Part shown: positions 51,213 through 60,420 of the stretch, piece after piece | Numbering within the stretch: the first letter of the stretch is position 1 | Layout of the letters: every line of letters starts with the position of its first letter | Source of the DNA: JAAYAY01 sp964563135 | GTDB lineage: Bacteria > Planctomycetota > Planctomycetia > Pirellulales > Thermoguttaceae | Assembly: GCA_964563135.1 (NCBI GenBank) | Contig: CAZLWV010000020.1 | Location: 7,579 to 71,578, forward strand | DNA: 64,000 nt | Reading direction: 5' to 3' | Position numbers and translations under genes: made by a program | Notes under the pieces: model-generated | Told to the model about the DNA's origin: nothing | The model's database searches: none | Seen by the model: the letters and a program-made list of their open reading frames with translations, nothing else

Positions 51213-51229
51213 AGTGCTAGCACTCTAGC
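51213..51229. promoter_or_regulatory. palindrome upstream of the hopanoid operon
   Basis: AGTGCTAGCACT (51213-51224) is a perfect 12-bp palindrome, and GCTAG/CTAGC within and just after it form a second inverted repeat ending at 51229. It is about 140 bp upstream of the cyclase start and could bind a dimeric regulator. It resembles half of a CIRCE element by chance only. Confidence 0.3.
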
Positions 51230-51297
51230 GGGTGTTTTCCTTCAAACTTCGCGACAATGGGGTTGTCGATCTGCAAGCCATCGACTACGTTATTCGA

Positions 51298-51318
51298 CAC
51301 GGGAGAATACCTCCCGTG
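51298..51318 (+). promoter_or_regulatory. perfect 8-bp hairpin in the leader of the squalene-hopene cyclase gene
   Basis: CACGGGAG (51298-51305) pairs with CTCCCGTG (51311-51318) over a 5-nt loop. It lies 50 bp before the chosen start codon. No T-run follows, so it is either a transcript-stabilising hairpin or part of a leader control element rather than a terminator. Confidence 0.4.
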
Positions 51319-51367
51319 CCAAGCGTGTCATGGAAGACCGCCCATGAGTTCAAGGAACAGAACTCCG

Positions 51368-53542
51368 ATGAAGTACCACCGTACTCAACCTTGCCCGTCT
51401 ACGGATGGACGGGCGAGGTGTTTTTTCCCCGCCTCGACCCCTCTTCCCGCCGGCAATCGTCTGGCCAAGGACGTCCGCCGTTCGGTCTTCCGAACGCGGC
51501 GCTGGCTCCTGGGGGAGCAGAAGAACGACGGCCATTGGGTCGCCGAACTCGAAGGCGATTCCATCCTCCAGAGCGAAACCATCCTGCTCCTGGCCTATTT
51601 TGGCCGCGAGCAGTCCGATCTGGCCAGGCAAGCTGCACGCCGGCTTGTCGAGACGCAGATGCCGGAAGGCGGCTGGGCGATGTATCCCGGCGGCGGCGTC
51701 GAGATCAGCGGCAGCGTGAAGGCCTACTTCGCGCTGAAGCTCACTGGCCACGACCCGAGCGCCGAATACATGCAGCGGGCCCGAAAGGCCATCCTCGCCC
51801 ACGGCGGGGCCGACGCCGTCAACAGCTTCACCCGGTTCTACCTGGCAATCCTCGGTCAGATCCCCTACAGCCAGTGCCCCGAGGTTCCGCCCGAGGTCAT
51901 GTTCCTGCCCAAGTGGTTCCCCGTGAACCTCTGCGCCGTGAGCGCCTGGTCGCGAACGATCATCGTTTCTCTGTCGATCGTTTCGGCCATGCGTCCCACA
52001 CGGGCAATCGACCCTCGCTGCGGAATCCGCGAACTGTTCATCCGGGCCCCGGAGGACTGGCCGGAATTGCGCTGCCCCGGCAAGAAGGCCGGCCGGGGGC
52101 TCTTCAGTTGGGACCGATTCTTCCGCACCATCGATGGCACCTTCAAGTTCCTCCGCCGCTGGAACCTGCTGCCCTTGCGCAGGCGGGCTGTCCGGGCTGC
52201 AACCCGCTGGATGCTCAAACGGTTCGACAGCAGCGACGGCCTGGGGGCCATCTATCCGCCCATCGTCTGGAGCCTCATCGCACTAGACGTCCTGGGCTAT
52301 AGCGAAGACAGCCCCGAAATGCAGGAATGCTGGAAACAACTCCGCGACCTGGTCGTCGCCAGCGACTCCGGTGACACCTGCCGCGTCCAGCCCTGCAAAT
52401 CGCCCGTCTGGGATACCGCTATCACTCTGCGGGCTCTCCTGGCCGGCGGACTTGTCGGCAGCGATCCGGCCATCGCCCGCGGCGTCGACTGGCTTCTCGA
52501 CCGCCAGGTTCTCGTCCCTGGCGACTGGTCCGACACGGTCGCGGCCGAACCGGGCGGCTGGTGCTTCGAATACAACAACGCCTTCTATCCCGACAACGAC
52601 GACACGGCCATGGTCCTGATGGTCCTCAAAAGCCAGTTCGCCGACACGTCCCACGACCGCCTCCCGCCGAATCTTGACCTCGTCGGCACGGCCCACGCGG
52701 AACCGGCGGCCGGCGAAGACCATGAGAAGCGGATGGAACGGACGGCCCAGGCCATCGACCGCGGTGTTCGTTGGCTCCTCGCCATGCAGAACCGCGACGG
52801 CGGCTGGGGCGCCTTCGATCGCAACAACGACAGCGAATTCCTTTGCCATGTTCCTTTTGCCGACCACAACGCCATGATCGATCCCAGCACGCCGGACCTC
52901 AGCGGTCGCGTGCTGGAAGCCCTGGGCCAGCTTGGCTGCACCGAGGAGCACCCGGCCGTCGCCAGGGCTGTCCGCTACATTCGCAGCACCCAGGAGCCCG
53001 ACGGAAGCTGGTTCGGCCGTTGGGGGGTCAACTACATCTACGGCACCTGGCAGGTCATCACCGGCCTGGTGGCCATCGGCGTTTCTCGCGATGATCCGGC
53101 CATCCGCGCTGGCGTCAACTGGCTCCTCACCCACCAGCAGCCCTGCGGCGGCTGGGGTGAGACCCCCGAAACCTACGCCGACCCCACCCTTCGCGGGCAG
53201 GGCACGGTCACCGCATCGCAAACCGCCTGGGCGGTTCTCGGACTCATGGCCGCCGGACTGGAAGATCACCCGGCCGTTCGCCGCGGCATCCAGTTCCTCG
53301 TCGATCGCCAGCAGGACGACGGCACCTGGGACGAGCCTGAGTTCACCGGCACGGGCTTCCCGCAGGTCTTCTACCTCCGCTATCACTACTACCCCATGTA
53401 CTTCCCTCTGATGGCCCTTTCCCGTTGGGCCGTGTCGTCGGCTGCCAGCCAGGCGGATGCGGTCGCCCCGGCCCCCACTCTCCGGGTCGTCTGGGATCAA
53501 GAAGATGCCAGTGAAATGGCCTGTTCCGCCGAGGCAATGTAA
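51368..53542 (+). CDS. hpnF: squalene-hopene cyclase
   Basis: 724 residues of the squalene-hopene cyclase family, which converts squalene to hopene/hopanol on the membrane. The aspartate motif DNDD (Asp409-Asp412, in FYPDNDDTAM) is the catalytic DxDD acid. QW repeats are plentiful (GWGAFDRNND, QEPDGSWFGRWGVNYIYGTW, CGGWGETPETY, DGTWDEPEFTGTGFP). ATG at 51368 follows AAGGAA (51352-51357) with suitable spacing; an in-frame ATG at 51344 also exists. The protein is longer than the usual 630-680 residues, mainly from an N-terminal extension and an insertion rich in Arg/Leu around residues 240-280. Only one base separates it from hpnH. Confidence 0.95.
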   Translation: MKYHRTQPCPSTDGRARCFFPASTPLPAGNRLAKDVRRSVFRTRRWLLGEQKNDGHWVAELEGDSILQSETILLLAYFGREQSDLARQAARRLVETQMPEGGWAMYPGGGVEISGSVKAYFALKLTGHDPSAEYMQRARKAILAHGGADAVNSFTRFYLAILGQIPYSQCPEVPPEVMFLPKWFPVNLCAVSAWSRTIIVSLSIVSAMRPTRAIDPRCGIRELFIRAPEDWPELRCPGKKAGRGLFSWDRFFRTIDGTFKFLRRWNLLPLRRRAVRAATRWMLKRFDSSDGLGAIYPPIVWSLIALDVLGYSEDSPEMQECWKQLRDLVVASDSGDTCRVQPCKSPVWDTAITLRALLAGGLVGSDPAIARGVDWLLDRQVLVPGDWSDTVAAEPGGWCFEYNNAFYPDNDDTAMVLMVLKSQFADTSHDRLPPNLDLVGTAHAEPAAGEDHEKRMERTAQAIDRGVRWLLAMQNRDGGWGAFDRNNDSEFLCHVPFADHNAMIDPSTPDLSGRVLEALGQLGCTEEHPAVARAVRYIRSTQEPDGSWFGRWGVNYIYGTWQVITGLVAIGVSRDDPAIRAGVNWLLTHQQPCGGWGETPETYADPTLRGQGTVTASQTAWAVLGLMAAGLEDHPAVRRGIQFLVDRQQDDGTWDEPEFTGTGFPQVFYLRYHYYPMYFPLMALSRWAVSSAASQADAVAPAPTLRVVWDQEDASEMACSAEAM

Positions 53543-53543
53543 G

Positions 53544-54563
53544 ATGCGCTTTCCGCTTTCTCTGACTCAGTCCATGACGGTCTACTTGATGCGGCAGAAG
53601 CTGGCCGGCCGGAAACGGTTCCCCATGGTCCTCATGCTCGAGCCGCTTCATGCCTGCAACCTCAAGTGCGCCGGTTGCGGACGCATCCGCGAGTACGCGG
53701 AAACCATCCGCGAGCATCTGTCGGTCGAGCAGTGTCTGGCCGCCGCCGAGGAATGCGGGGCACCCATCGTCAGCATCTGCGGCGGGGAGCCCCTGATCCA
53801 TCCCGAAATCGACGAACTGGTCGAACGGCTCGTCGAGCGGAAGAAGCATGTCTACCTGTGCACGAACGGCACGCTGCTGGCCAAGAAGATCGAACTCCTG
53901 AGACCGAGCAGCCGAATCTTCATCAATGTTCACCTCGACGGCATGGAGGCAAGCCACGATGCCATCGCCTGCCGCAAGGGAGTCTTCGCCAGGGCGGTCG
54001 AAGGCATCCAGGCGGCCAAACGGGCGGGTTTCCTCGTCTACACGAATACCACCGTCTACCGCCAGACAGATGTCCATGAACTGGCCGTCCTCTTCCAGTA
54101 CCTCACCGAACTCAAGGTCGACGGATTCATGATCTCCCCGGCCTACGGCTACCAGGCCGTCGCCGCCGAAGATCCCGACGGAGCCGCCAGGATCTTCATG
54201 CACCGCCGCGAAATTCACGCCAGGTTCTGCGAGGCCCGCCGCCTCCTCCGGACCTTCAAGCTCGTCACCTCGCCCCTCTACCTCGATTTCCTCTGCGGCG
54301 GGCGCGACCTCGCCTGCGCTGCCTGGGCCAACCCCACCTACAACATTCGCGGCTGGAAGGGCCCCTGCTACCTCGTCACCGACCGCCACTGGGCCACGTT
54401 CGCCGAATTGCTTCAGGAGACCGACTGGGATACACTTGGTCCTGGCGGTGATCCGCGCTGCGAGCATTGCCTCGTCCACTGCGGCTTCGAGCCCGCGGCA
54501 GTGCTCTCGTCGGAAAAGTCCTTCCGCGACGTGGTGAAAATGGCCCTCTGGCAGATGACGTAG
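53544..54563 (+). CDS. hpnH: adenosylhopane synthase HpnH (radical SAM)
   Basis: 339 residues. The radical SAM cluster motif is Cys38-x3-Cys42-x2-Cys45 (ACNLKCAGCGR). SICGGEPLIHPEI is the SAM-binding GGE motif. The C-terminal region has DLACAAWANPTYNIRGWKGP and CEHCLVHCGFEPAA, the HpnH-specific cysteine-rich end. HpnH adds the adenosyl radical to diploptene to make adenosylhopane, the first step in C35 hopanoid side-chain formation. Start at ATG 53544, one base after the hpnF stop. Its position next to the cyclase confirms the role. Confidence 0.95.
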   Translation: MRFPLSLTQSMTVYLMRQKLAGRKRFPMVLMLEPLHACNLKCAGCGRIREYAETIREHLSVEQCLAAAEECGAPIVSICGGEPLIHPEIDELVERLVERKKHVYLCTNGTLLAKKIELLRPSSRIFINVHLDGMEASHDAIACRKGVFARAVEGIQAAKRAGFLVYTNTTVYRQTDVHELAVLFQYLTELKVDGFMISPAYGYQAVAAEDPDGAARIFMHRREIHARFCEARRLLRTFKLVTSPLYLDFLCGGRDLACAAWANPTYNIRGWKGPCYLVTDRHWATFAELLQETDWDTLGPGGDPRCEHCLVHCGFEPAAVLSSEKSFRDVVKMALWQMT

Positions 54564-54572
54564 CTTTCCCTC

Positions 54573-55466
54573 ATGGTCCTGCGGTACTTCCTGCGGCAAT
54601 GGCTCGGCACTCTCGCACAGCGCAAAGTGCGTGAGACGGTGGTCCACGCTGCGCGTCAATCGCTCCACGAAACGGCCGAAGCCGCCCAGCGTCAGGCCGA
54701 GGACCCGGAATTGCGCCGCTGCGATGTCGGCCTGGTGTTCGCCCTGGGTATCGAGGCCGGCGGCCTGGAGGACCTGCTCGCCGATGTGGTCACGATACGC
54801 AGCCCAGGCATTGCGGTTCGGCTGGGCCGCTTGGGAGCCCGCCGCGTGGCCCTGGTTCAGTCCGGCCCGGGCGGCGAGGCGGCGGCCCGTGCCGCGGCCG
54901 CCCTCATTTTGGCCCATCAGCCCGCATGGCTCTTCTCGGCCGGTTTTGCCGGCGGCCTGGATGCGCGGCTCCGCAAACACGATATCCTCATGGCCGACAA
55001 GGTCTGCTGCCCCGATGGTCGCCACTTCCTGCTCGATCTCAAGGTCGATCCGGCCGGTCTGGCCGCCTCGCCCGGCGTCCACCTCGGCTCTCTCCTGACG
55101 ACCGACCACATCGTTCGCCTTGCCGGGGAGAAACGCGAACTGGGGGAAAAATATCATGCCCTCGGCGTCGACATGGAAACCTTCGCGGTTGCCGAGATCT
55201 GCCGTCGGGAGAAGGTCCCGCTTCTGGCCGTCCGCATTATCAGCGACGCGGTCGGCGACGAACTCCCCAAAGATCTCGATCGCCTCATGCGCCAGCCCAC
55301 AGCCGTTCGCAAGGCCGGCGCGGTGATGGGGGCCGTCATGAACCGCCCCGGCAGCGTCAAGGACATGTACAAACTCAAGGAAGACGCTCTCCTCGCCTCC
55401 GACAAGCTGGCCCGTTTTCTCCAGTCCATGATCCGCCAACTGGCCCCGGCACTCCCCCGGCAGTGA
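54573..55466 (+). CDS. hpnG: nucleoside phosphorylase-like protein, probable adenosylhopane phosphorylase HpnG
   Basis: 297 residues, begins 9 bp after hpnH. The core (about 50-290) is a purine-nucleoside-phosphorylase fold: GLVFALGIEAGGLEDLLAD, LVQSGPGGEAAARAAAALIL, LFSAGFAGGLDARLRKHDIL and GVDMETFAVAEIC, the conserved Glu/Met motif that holds the ribose. HpnG removes adenine from adenosylhopane, yielding ribosylhopane. This version carries an N-terminal helical extension of about 45 residues (RQWLGTLAQRKVRETVVHAA) that is unusual for the family. The position in the operon supports the assignment. Confidence 0.85.
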   Translation: MVLRYFLRQWLGTLAQRKVRETVVHAARQSLHETAEAAQRQAEDPELRRCDVGLVFALGIEAGGLEDLLADVVTIRSPGIAVRLGRLGARRVALVQSGPGGEAAARAAAALILAHQPAWLFSAGFAGGLDARLRKHDILMADKVCCPDGRHFLLDLKVDPAGLAASPGVHLGSLLTTDHIVRLAGEKRELGEKYHALGVDMETFAVAEICRREKVPLLAVRIISDAVGDELPKDLDRLMRQPTAVRKAGAVMGAVMNRPGSVKDMYKLKEDALLASDKLARFLQSMIRQLAPALPRQ

Positions 55467-55497
55467 TTGCCTTTCGGCACAAGCCCCGGCCACTTGC

Positions 55498-57675
55498 CTA
55501 TTCTGTCTCCCGGACAAACCCGTGATACAGGCCCAGATAGTAGGGCAGCAGAAACACGGTACCGCTCGCCAGTTCCCGCCCGTTGCCCTCGTAATCCAAG
55601 CGCCAGGGATTGGTATTCCAGTGGTTGAAGTGGCGGTTCTCGACGGGAAGCACCTTGCCGCCGACCAGGTAGCCGGCCGTTTCGCCTCCCGGCCCCAGGA
55701 TTTCCCCGCTCTGCTGCCGCGGCAGCAGCACCAGGTCCAGCCGGTGGCTGTTCCGGCACCCCCAATTGACCCGATCGAGCGGAGAACCGCGGAGTGTTGC
55801 CATCGAGTCCTCCAGCCAGCCGTCCCAGGGTGCCAGGGAAAAGGTCCCCCACGGGCTCCTGCACTGCGATTCCAGCCCGAAGGCCGCATACGCGAAATGG
55901 AAGAACGGGTTCATCTCCGGCTGCTCAATCACCCACGCGCTGAAGAACGAAAACAGCATCCGTTCCCGCAACGGCTTGTTCTTGGTGTACTTGACCAGGT
56001 TGTAGAACGACATGAACGCCATCTCGTCGTCCGACTGGTTCCCCGAACCGATGCCGCGATGGATCTTGTAGATCATGGCGTTCGTGTCGTAAGCGTGCTG
56101 CCGGATGAGCCTCTCCGAATGGGCCCCATAGACACGATCGCCGGTGATGTGCTCCGCCACGGCCAGGTACGAAAGGATGCTCAGCGACTTCAGTCCCCGC
56201 TCCTCGGCCCAGTTCGGATCGTGGTTCAGCGACTCCGGACTGTACACACCCCAGCGGGTCGGCCTGCCGTCGTGATCCACCAGGTTGTAGTCGTGCTCGA
56301 TCAGGTGGTTCGTCAGGTCCCGCACGACCTCTCGCACCCGCTCCTTCTCTTCGTCCGTGTCCGCCACCAGGTCGTAGTAGGCCGGGTAGAAGAAGTAGTG
56401 CCCGTCGAGCTCGTCGGAACTCGTGTCGCTCTTCCAGTACCATTTGCCGTCGGCGCTTCTGGGCCAGCGCGGCTCGTAGACCTTCCAGAGCGAATCCTCT
56501 TCCGCCTGCTTCTTGCGGTCCTGTTCCACCCGCCCCAGGTTCGGATCTGGCAGCTCGGTCGAGATCACCGTCCTGGCCACGTAGCCCTTGGGCGGACTAT
56601 GCTCGCCCCCCTGGGTCACCTTCTGCAGAAAGCGCAGTGCCTCCAGCGCCCGCCGCGCCCGGTCCTTGGCTTTCGCACTGCCTGTGGCAGCATACGCAAA
56701 ACACTCCCCGGCCCCGTACATGCTTGTCCACAGCCCGTCGTTGTCGCTGTCGTGGTACAAGATCTGCGTCTTGTCGCCCGGCCTGGCCAGTCCCACTTCC
56801 GAGACGTACCCCAGTGGAGTGCGACGAATACAGCGCTCGATCTCCTCTTCGTAGAACTCCGCCTTCTCGGCCAGCGTCATCATCCGCCGCCCGATCCGCC
56901 CCACGCCTCCCGCCGTGGCGAACCAGGCATTTCCCTGCTCGTCAATGGCGATCCGCCGCACGTCGTCGTGCGGCAGCCAGCGCCGCCCCTGCCGGTAAGC
57001 CCATCCCGCGGCGTCGAAACGAACAGCTCCCAGGTGCGTACCAAACCAGACCACACGGTCCGGCCCAGCCTCGATCGTCGTGAAATCGTTGTAGGGTAGC
57101 CCCTCGCGGCCGGTGTAAAATTTCCAGCCGTCGGCCGTCCGGCAGGCAGCCCCCGCCAGCGTCGCCAGCCAGAGCTGGCCGCAAGAATCGACGGCCACAC
57201 CGCGCACGTCCGACGTACCCCACCGCCGGCCCAAGCCGTCTTCCACCACCAGCGGCTCAAATCCCTCCGTCCCCTCCACGAGCAGGCCGTCCTCTGTAGC
57301 CGCCACGATCCTGCCGTCCTTCAGCCGGGCCACCTGGTTCACCTTGCAGCCAATCGCCGCGTACTCCTGAGGAGCTATGTAGCCCTGGAGACTCTCTCCC
57401 TCAGGGGCATCCGATGCCAGCCATTTTCCCGCCTCCAGAACTGCCCATCCCCGCTCGGTGTCGGCCCATGCCGTACCGCGTTTGTCCAGCCAGACTCCCT
57501 TCACGTCGTTTGATGGCAGCCCATCCTTAACGCTGTAGACCGCAGCGACTTCCTGGGGGAACCGGCCGAGCGCCGCCCGTGCGACCTCGGCGGCGAAGCC
57601 GGCGGCCGGCGCGATCGAGACAACCGCAACCCACGCCAGGCCGACAATGTGACTTCGAGTTCTCACCGGCTTCAC
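55498..57675 (-). CDS. exported protein: Reg_prop-like propeller plus alpha/alpha-toroid-like domain
   Basis: 725 residues starting from GTG 57675 (a GTG at 57666 is better spaced from the GGGAGAGAG site). Leader hydrophobic stretch HIVGLAWVAVVSIAPAAGFA. The N-terminal 270 residues carry two-component-regulator-propeller-type repeats: YSVKDGLPSNDVKGVWLDKR, GLGRRWGTSDVRGVAVDSCG, REGLPYNDFTTIEAGPDRVV and HDDVRRIAIDEQGNAWFATA. The C-terminal 450 residues are mostly helical, with Trp/Tyr/His-rich loops (DELDGHYFFYPAYYDLVADT, MNPFFHFAYAAFGLESQCRS) that resemble alpha/alpha toroid glycan enzymes, but I see no family signature. The fusion of sensing-type propeller and toroid is unusual. It converges on hpnG. 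Confidence 0.7.
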   Translation of the reverse strand: MKPVRTRSHIVGLAWVAVVSIAPAAGFAAEVARAALGRFPQEVAAVYSVKDGLPSNDVKGVWLDKRGTAWADTERGWAVLEAGKWLASDAPEGESLQGYIAPQEYAAIGCKVNQVARLKDGRIVAATEDGLLVEGTEGFEPLVVEDGLGRRWGTSDVRGVAVDSCGQLWLATLAGAACRTADGWKFYTGREGLPYNDFTTIEAGPDRVVWFGTHLGAVRFDAAGWAYRQGRRWLPHDDVRRIAIDEQGNAWFATAGGVGRIGRRMMTLAEKAEFYEEEIERCIRRTPLGYVSEVGLARPGDKTQILYHDSDNDGLWTSMYGAGECFAYAATGSAKAKDRARRALEALRFLQKVTQGGEHSPPKGYVARTVISTELPDPNLGRVEQDRKKQAEEDSLWKVYEPRWPRSADGKWYWKSDTSSDELDGHYFFYPAYYDLVADTDEEKERVREVVRDLTNHLIEHDYNLVDHDGRPTRWGVYSPESLNHDPNWAEERGLKSLSILSYLAVAEHITGDRVYGAHSERLIRQHAYDTNAMIYKIHRGIGSGNQSDDEMAFMSFYNLVKYTKNKPLRERMLFSFFSAWVIEQPEMNPFFHFAYAAFGLESQCRSPWGTFSLAPWDGWLEDSMATLRGSPLDRVNWGCRNSHRLDLVLLPRQQSGEILGPGGETAGYLVGGKVLPVENRHFNHWNTNPWRLDYEGNGRELASGTVFLLPYYLGLYHGFVRETE

Positions 57676-57897
57676 CTCTCTCCCGCGTCGCGTCTCTCAG
57701 TTTCCCGTGCGCCACAGACATCATTGGGGCATGGCCGTCGACTCTCAAACCAGCTGCGTCTCTTCATTCGTCGCCATCGTACCCAAACAACGGGGGGTTC
57801 GCAATCGCCGGCTTGGCCAACGTTCCATTCACCCCCGCGGCCATTTGTGGTATGGTGGCAACCCTGACTTTCTCCCTCCATCTCACCAATTCGCCGC

Positions 57898-60420
57898 ATG
57901 TTGAAGAACGGGTTGCCCAATTCCAGTGACGTGCCCCCCGGCGAGCCGGACCTCGCTGGCCAGCTCCGCGATCTCCGCGCCACCATCGCCATGCTCCGCG
58001 CCGGCCAGATGCGCTGGCGGCAGGTCTTCGACTTGGTTCCCCACATGATCTTCGCCAAGAACCGGGAGGGCCGCTTCCTCCTGGCCAATCGGGCCCTGGC
58101 CGAGGCGTACGGCAAGACCGTCGAGGAACTCATCGGGTTGAGGCAGTGCGATATCCACCCTGTGCGTGCTGAAGCCCGCCAGATGCTCGACTACGACCGC
58201 CAGGTCATCGACAACGGCGTCTCCATGACCGCCCCGCAACTCGTCTTCACCGATATCCATGGCCGCCGCCGCATCCTCCAGGTCACCAAGATCCCCTACA
58301 CGGCGGCCGAAAACGAGGAACCGGCAGTCCTCGGCATGGCCGTCGATGTCACCGACGTCAAGGCGGCTGAAGCTGTCCTGCGGGAATCCGAATCCCGTTA
58401 CCGCGCCCTTTTCGAATCGACCGGCGATGCGATCATGCTGTTCGGCGACGGGCATTTCCTCGAGTGCAACCAGGCAACCCTCGACCTGTTCGGCTGCACC
58501 TCTGCCCGAGAGTTCGTCGCCCGGCATCCCGCCGACCTGTCCCCCCCCTCTCAGCCTGACGGCTCCGACTCCCGCACCGCCGCCAACCAGCGGATCGCCA
58601 CGGCCTTCCAGACCGGCATGAGCCGGTTCGAATGGGTTCATCGTCGCGTCGACGGCTGTGACTTCTTCGCCGATGTGCTCCTGGTGCGGGTCGACCTGGA
58701 GGACCGAAGCATCCTCCAGGCCGTCGTCCGCGATATCAGCCAGCGCAAGGCCGACGAGGCGGCCCTTCAGCAAGCCCACGAGAAACTGGAAGAGCGCGTC
58801 CGCCAGCGGACGGCCCAGCTTGCCGAGGCCAAGGAAGCCGCCGAAACGGCCAACCGGGCCAAGAGCGATTTTCTCGCCAACATGAGCCACGAGATCCGCA
58901 CCCCCATGAACGCCATCATTGGCATGACGGAACTTGTGCTCGACACGCAGCTCGACGAGACCCAGAAGGATTACCTCCGCATCGTCCGTGACTCGGGCGA
59001 CGCCCTCCTGGCCGTGATCAACGACATCCTCGATTTCTCCAAGATCGAAGCCGGAAAGCTGGATCTTGTCGAGGCGCCCTTCCAGTTGCGAGCATCCCTC
59101 GCCGACACGATGAAGGCCCTCGCCGTCCGTGCCCATGGCAAGGGACTCGAACTCGCCTCGCAGATCAACCCCGACGTGCCCGATCGACTCGTCGGCGACA
59201 TGGGACGCCTCCGCCAGGTGATCGTCAACCTGGTTGGCAACGCCGTCAAATTCACCGACCAGGGCGAGGTGGTCCTCCGCGTGGAGCGGGCCGAACCTCC
59301 GGACGGCACAGAGACCGGCAACGCCGTCTTGCTCCATTTCTGCGTGATCGATACCGGAATCGGTATCTCGCCCGAACACCAGGTCCGCATCTTCGACGCC
59401 TTCGAGCAGGCCGATGCGTCCACGACCCGCCGCTATGCCGGCACGGGCCTCGGCCTGGCGATTTCGTCCCGGCTCGTCGACCTCATGGGAGGCCGCATCT
59501 GGGTCGAAAGCCAGCTCGGATCCGGCAGCAGATTCCACTTCACCGCCTCTTTCCAGGGCCTCGCTGAGCGGCCCACCTCCCTGGCGGCCGGAGCCGAGAC
59601 CTCCGCCTCCCTGCCTGCCGACATCCCGCCGGCCCCACTGCCGCCCCTGCACATCCTCCTGGTCGACGACAGCCTCGTGAACCAGAAGCTGGCTGCCCGG
59701 CTCCTGGAAAAGCGAGGCCATGACGTGACTGTCGTCGCTGACGGACGCAAGGCGATTGCTGCCCTGAAGACCAACCGCTTCGACCTGGTCTTCATGGACG
59801 TGCAGATGCCCGAAATGGACGGCTATGAGACGACCGCCGCCATCCGTGCCGACGAGGCAAAAACCGGCGGGCACGTGCCCATCGTCGCCATGACGGCCCG
59901 GGCCATGAAAGACGACCAGCAGCGTTGCTTCCAAGTGGGTATGGACGGCTACGTGTCCAAACCGATTCGCGCACTACAACTCGATGAGGCCATGGCCGCC
60001 GTACTCGGAGTCCGTTTACAGAGAGATTCAGGGGGAAACCAGCAGATGAACTCGCCACACCCTTCCGTCGATTGGAGCCAAGCCCTGCATTCCGTGGAGG
60101 GAGATCGCAACCTGTTGATCGAGTTGATCGATGCTTATCTGACGGAATCCCCTGCACTCCTCGACGACCTCCGCCGTGCGGTCCAGTCCGCAGTGCCCAG
60201 GCAAGTCGAGGCGACCGCCCACGCCCTCAAAGGCTCCAGCCGCAGCCTCGGGGCCACTCGCGTCTTCGAGATCTGCTGGCAACTCGAGCAAATGGGCCGC
60301 CAGCGGGACTTGGCCAACGCGCCCGCCGTGTTCCAATCCCTCGAGCCTGAGATGAAGAGTCTCACCGACGCGTTCCGCCAATTTGCCGCGACGAGAAAAC
60401 TCCCCGGCGAAGGCGGTTGA
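57898..60420 (+). CDS. hybrid PAS-sensor histidine kinase with receiver and HPt domains
   Basis: 840 residues, no signal peptide or membrane segment, so it senses in the cytoplasm. Order: PAS (about 41-155), PAS (about 165-285), coiled coil (285-320), HisKA with phospho-accepting His about 331 (ANMSHEIRTPMNAI), HATPase_c (about 430-550; N-box LVGNAVKFTD, G1 DTGIGIS, G2 GTGLGL), receiver (about 583-705) with phospho-acceptor Asp about 634 (FMDVQMPEMDGYE), and HPt (about 735-820) with His about 775 (HALKGSSRSLG). The protein can carry a full His-Asp-His relay and pass phosphate to an external regulator. No partner response regulator is next door. Starts at ATG 57898. Confidence 0.93.
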   Translation: MLKNGLPNSSDVPPGEPDLAGQLRDLRATIAMLRAGQMRWRQVFDLVPHMIFAKNREGRFLLANRALAEAYGKTVEELIGLRQCDIHPVRAEARQMLDYDRQVIDNGVSMTAPQLVFTDIHGRRRILQVTKIPYTAAENEEPAVLGMAVDVTDVKAAEAVLRESESRYRALFESTGDAIMLFGDGHFLECNQATLDLFGCTSAREFVARHPADLSPPSQPDGSDSRTAANQRIATAFQTGMSRFEWVHRRVDGCDFFADVLLVRVDLEDRSILQAVVRDISQRKADEAALQQAHEKLEERVRQRTAQLAEAKEAAETANRAKSDFLANMSHEIRTPMNAIIGMTELVLDTQLDETQKDYLRIVRDSGDALLAVINDILDFSKIEAGKLDLVEAPFQLRASLADTMKALAVRAHGKGLELASQINPDVPDRLVGDMGRLRQVIVNLVGNAVKFTDQGEVVLRVERAEPPDGTETGNAVLLHFCVIDTGIGISPEHQVRIFDAFEQADASTTRRYAGTGLGLAISSRLVDLMGGRIWVESQLGSGSRFHFTASFQGLAERPTSLAAGAETSASLPADIPPAPLPPLHILLVDDSLVNQKLAARLLEKRGHDVTVVADGRKAIAALKTNRFDLVFMDVQMPEMDGYETTAAIRADEAKTGGHVPIVAMTARAMKDDQQRCFQVGMDGYVSKPIRALQLDEAMAAVLGVRLQRDSGGNQQMNSPHPSVDWSQALHSVEGDRNLLIELIDAYLTESPALLDDLRRAVQSAVPRQVEATAHALKGSSRSLGATRVFEICWQLEQMGRQRDLANAPAVFQSLEPEMKSLTDAFRQFAATRKLPGEGG

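Larger units (their letters stand above)
50561..51367. other. intergenic stretch upstream of the hopanoid operon
   Basis: 807 bp. Open frames on both strands here (for example a 137-codon frame on the plus strand at 50815-51228) show no conserved motif and I do not support them as genes. Structural elements near the hopanoid operon are listed separately. Confidence 0.55.

Noticed and set aside
51213..51224. CIRCE-like heat-shock operator
   Set aside because: Only a half-site similarity (TAGCACTC); the spacing and second half of CIRCE are absent.
50815..51228. 137-codon hypothetical gene upstream of the cyclase
   Set aside because: No ribosome-binding site, no conserved motif and non-protein-like composition.
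51232..52302. 356-codon plus-strand frame overlapping the cyclase start
   Set aside because: It is out of frame with the cyclase and its translation is an Arg/Pro/Gly-rich shadow without motifs.
53343..55889. 848-codon open frame on the minus strand
   Set aside because: It runs antisense through hpnH and hpnG, where CxxxCxxC and phosphorylase motifs are on the plus strand.
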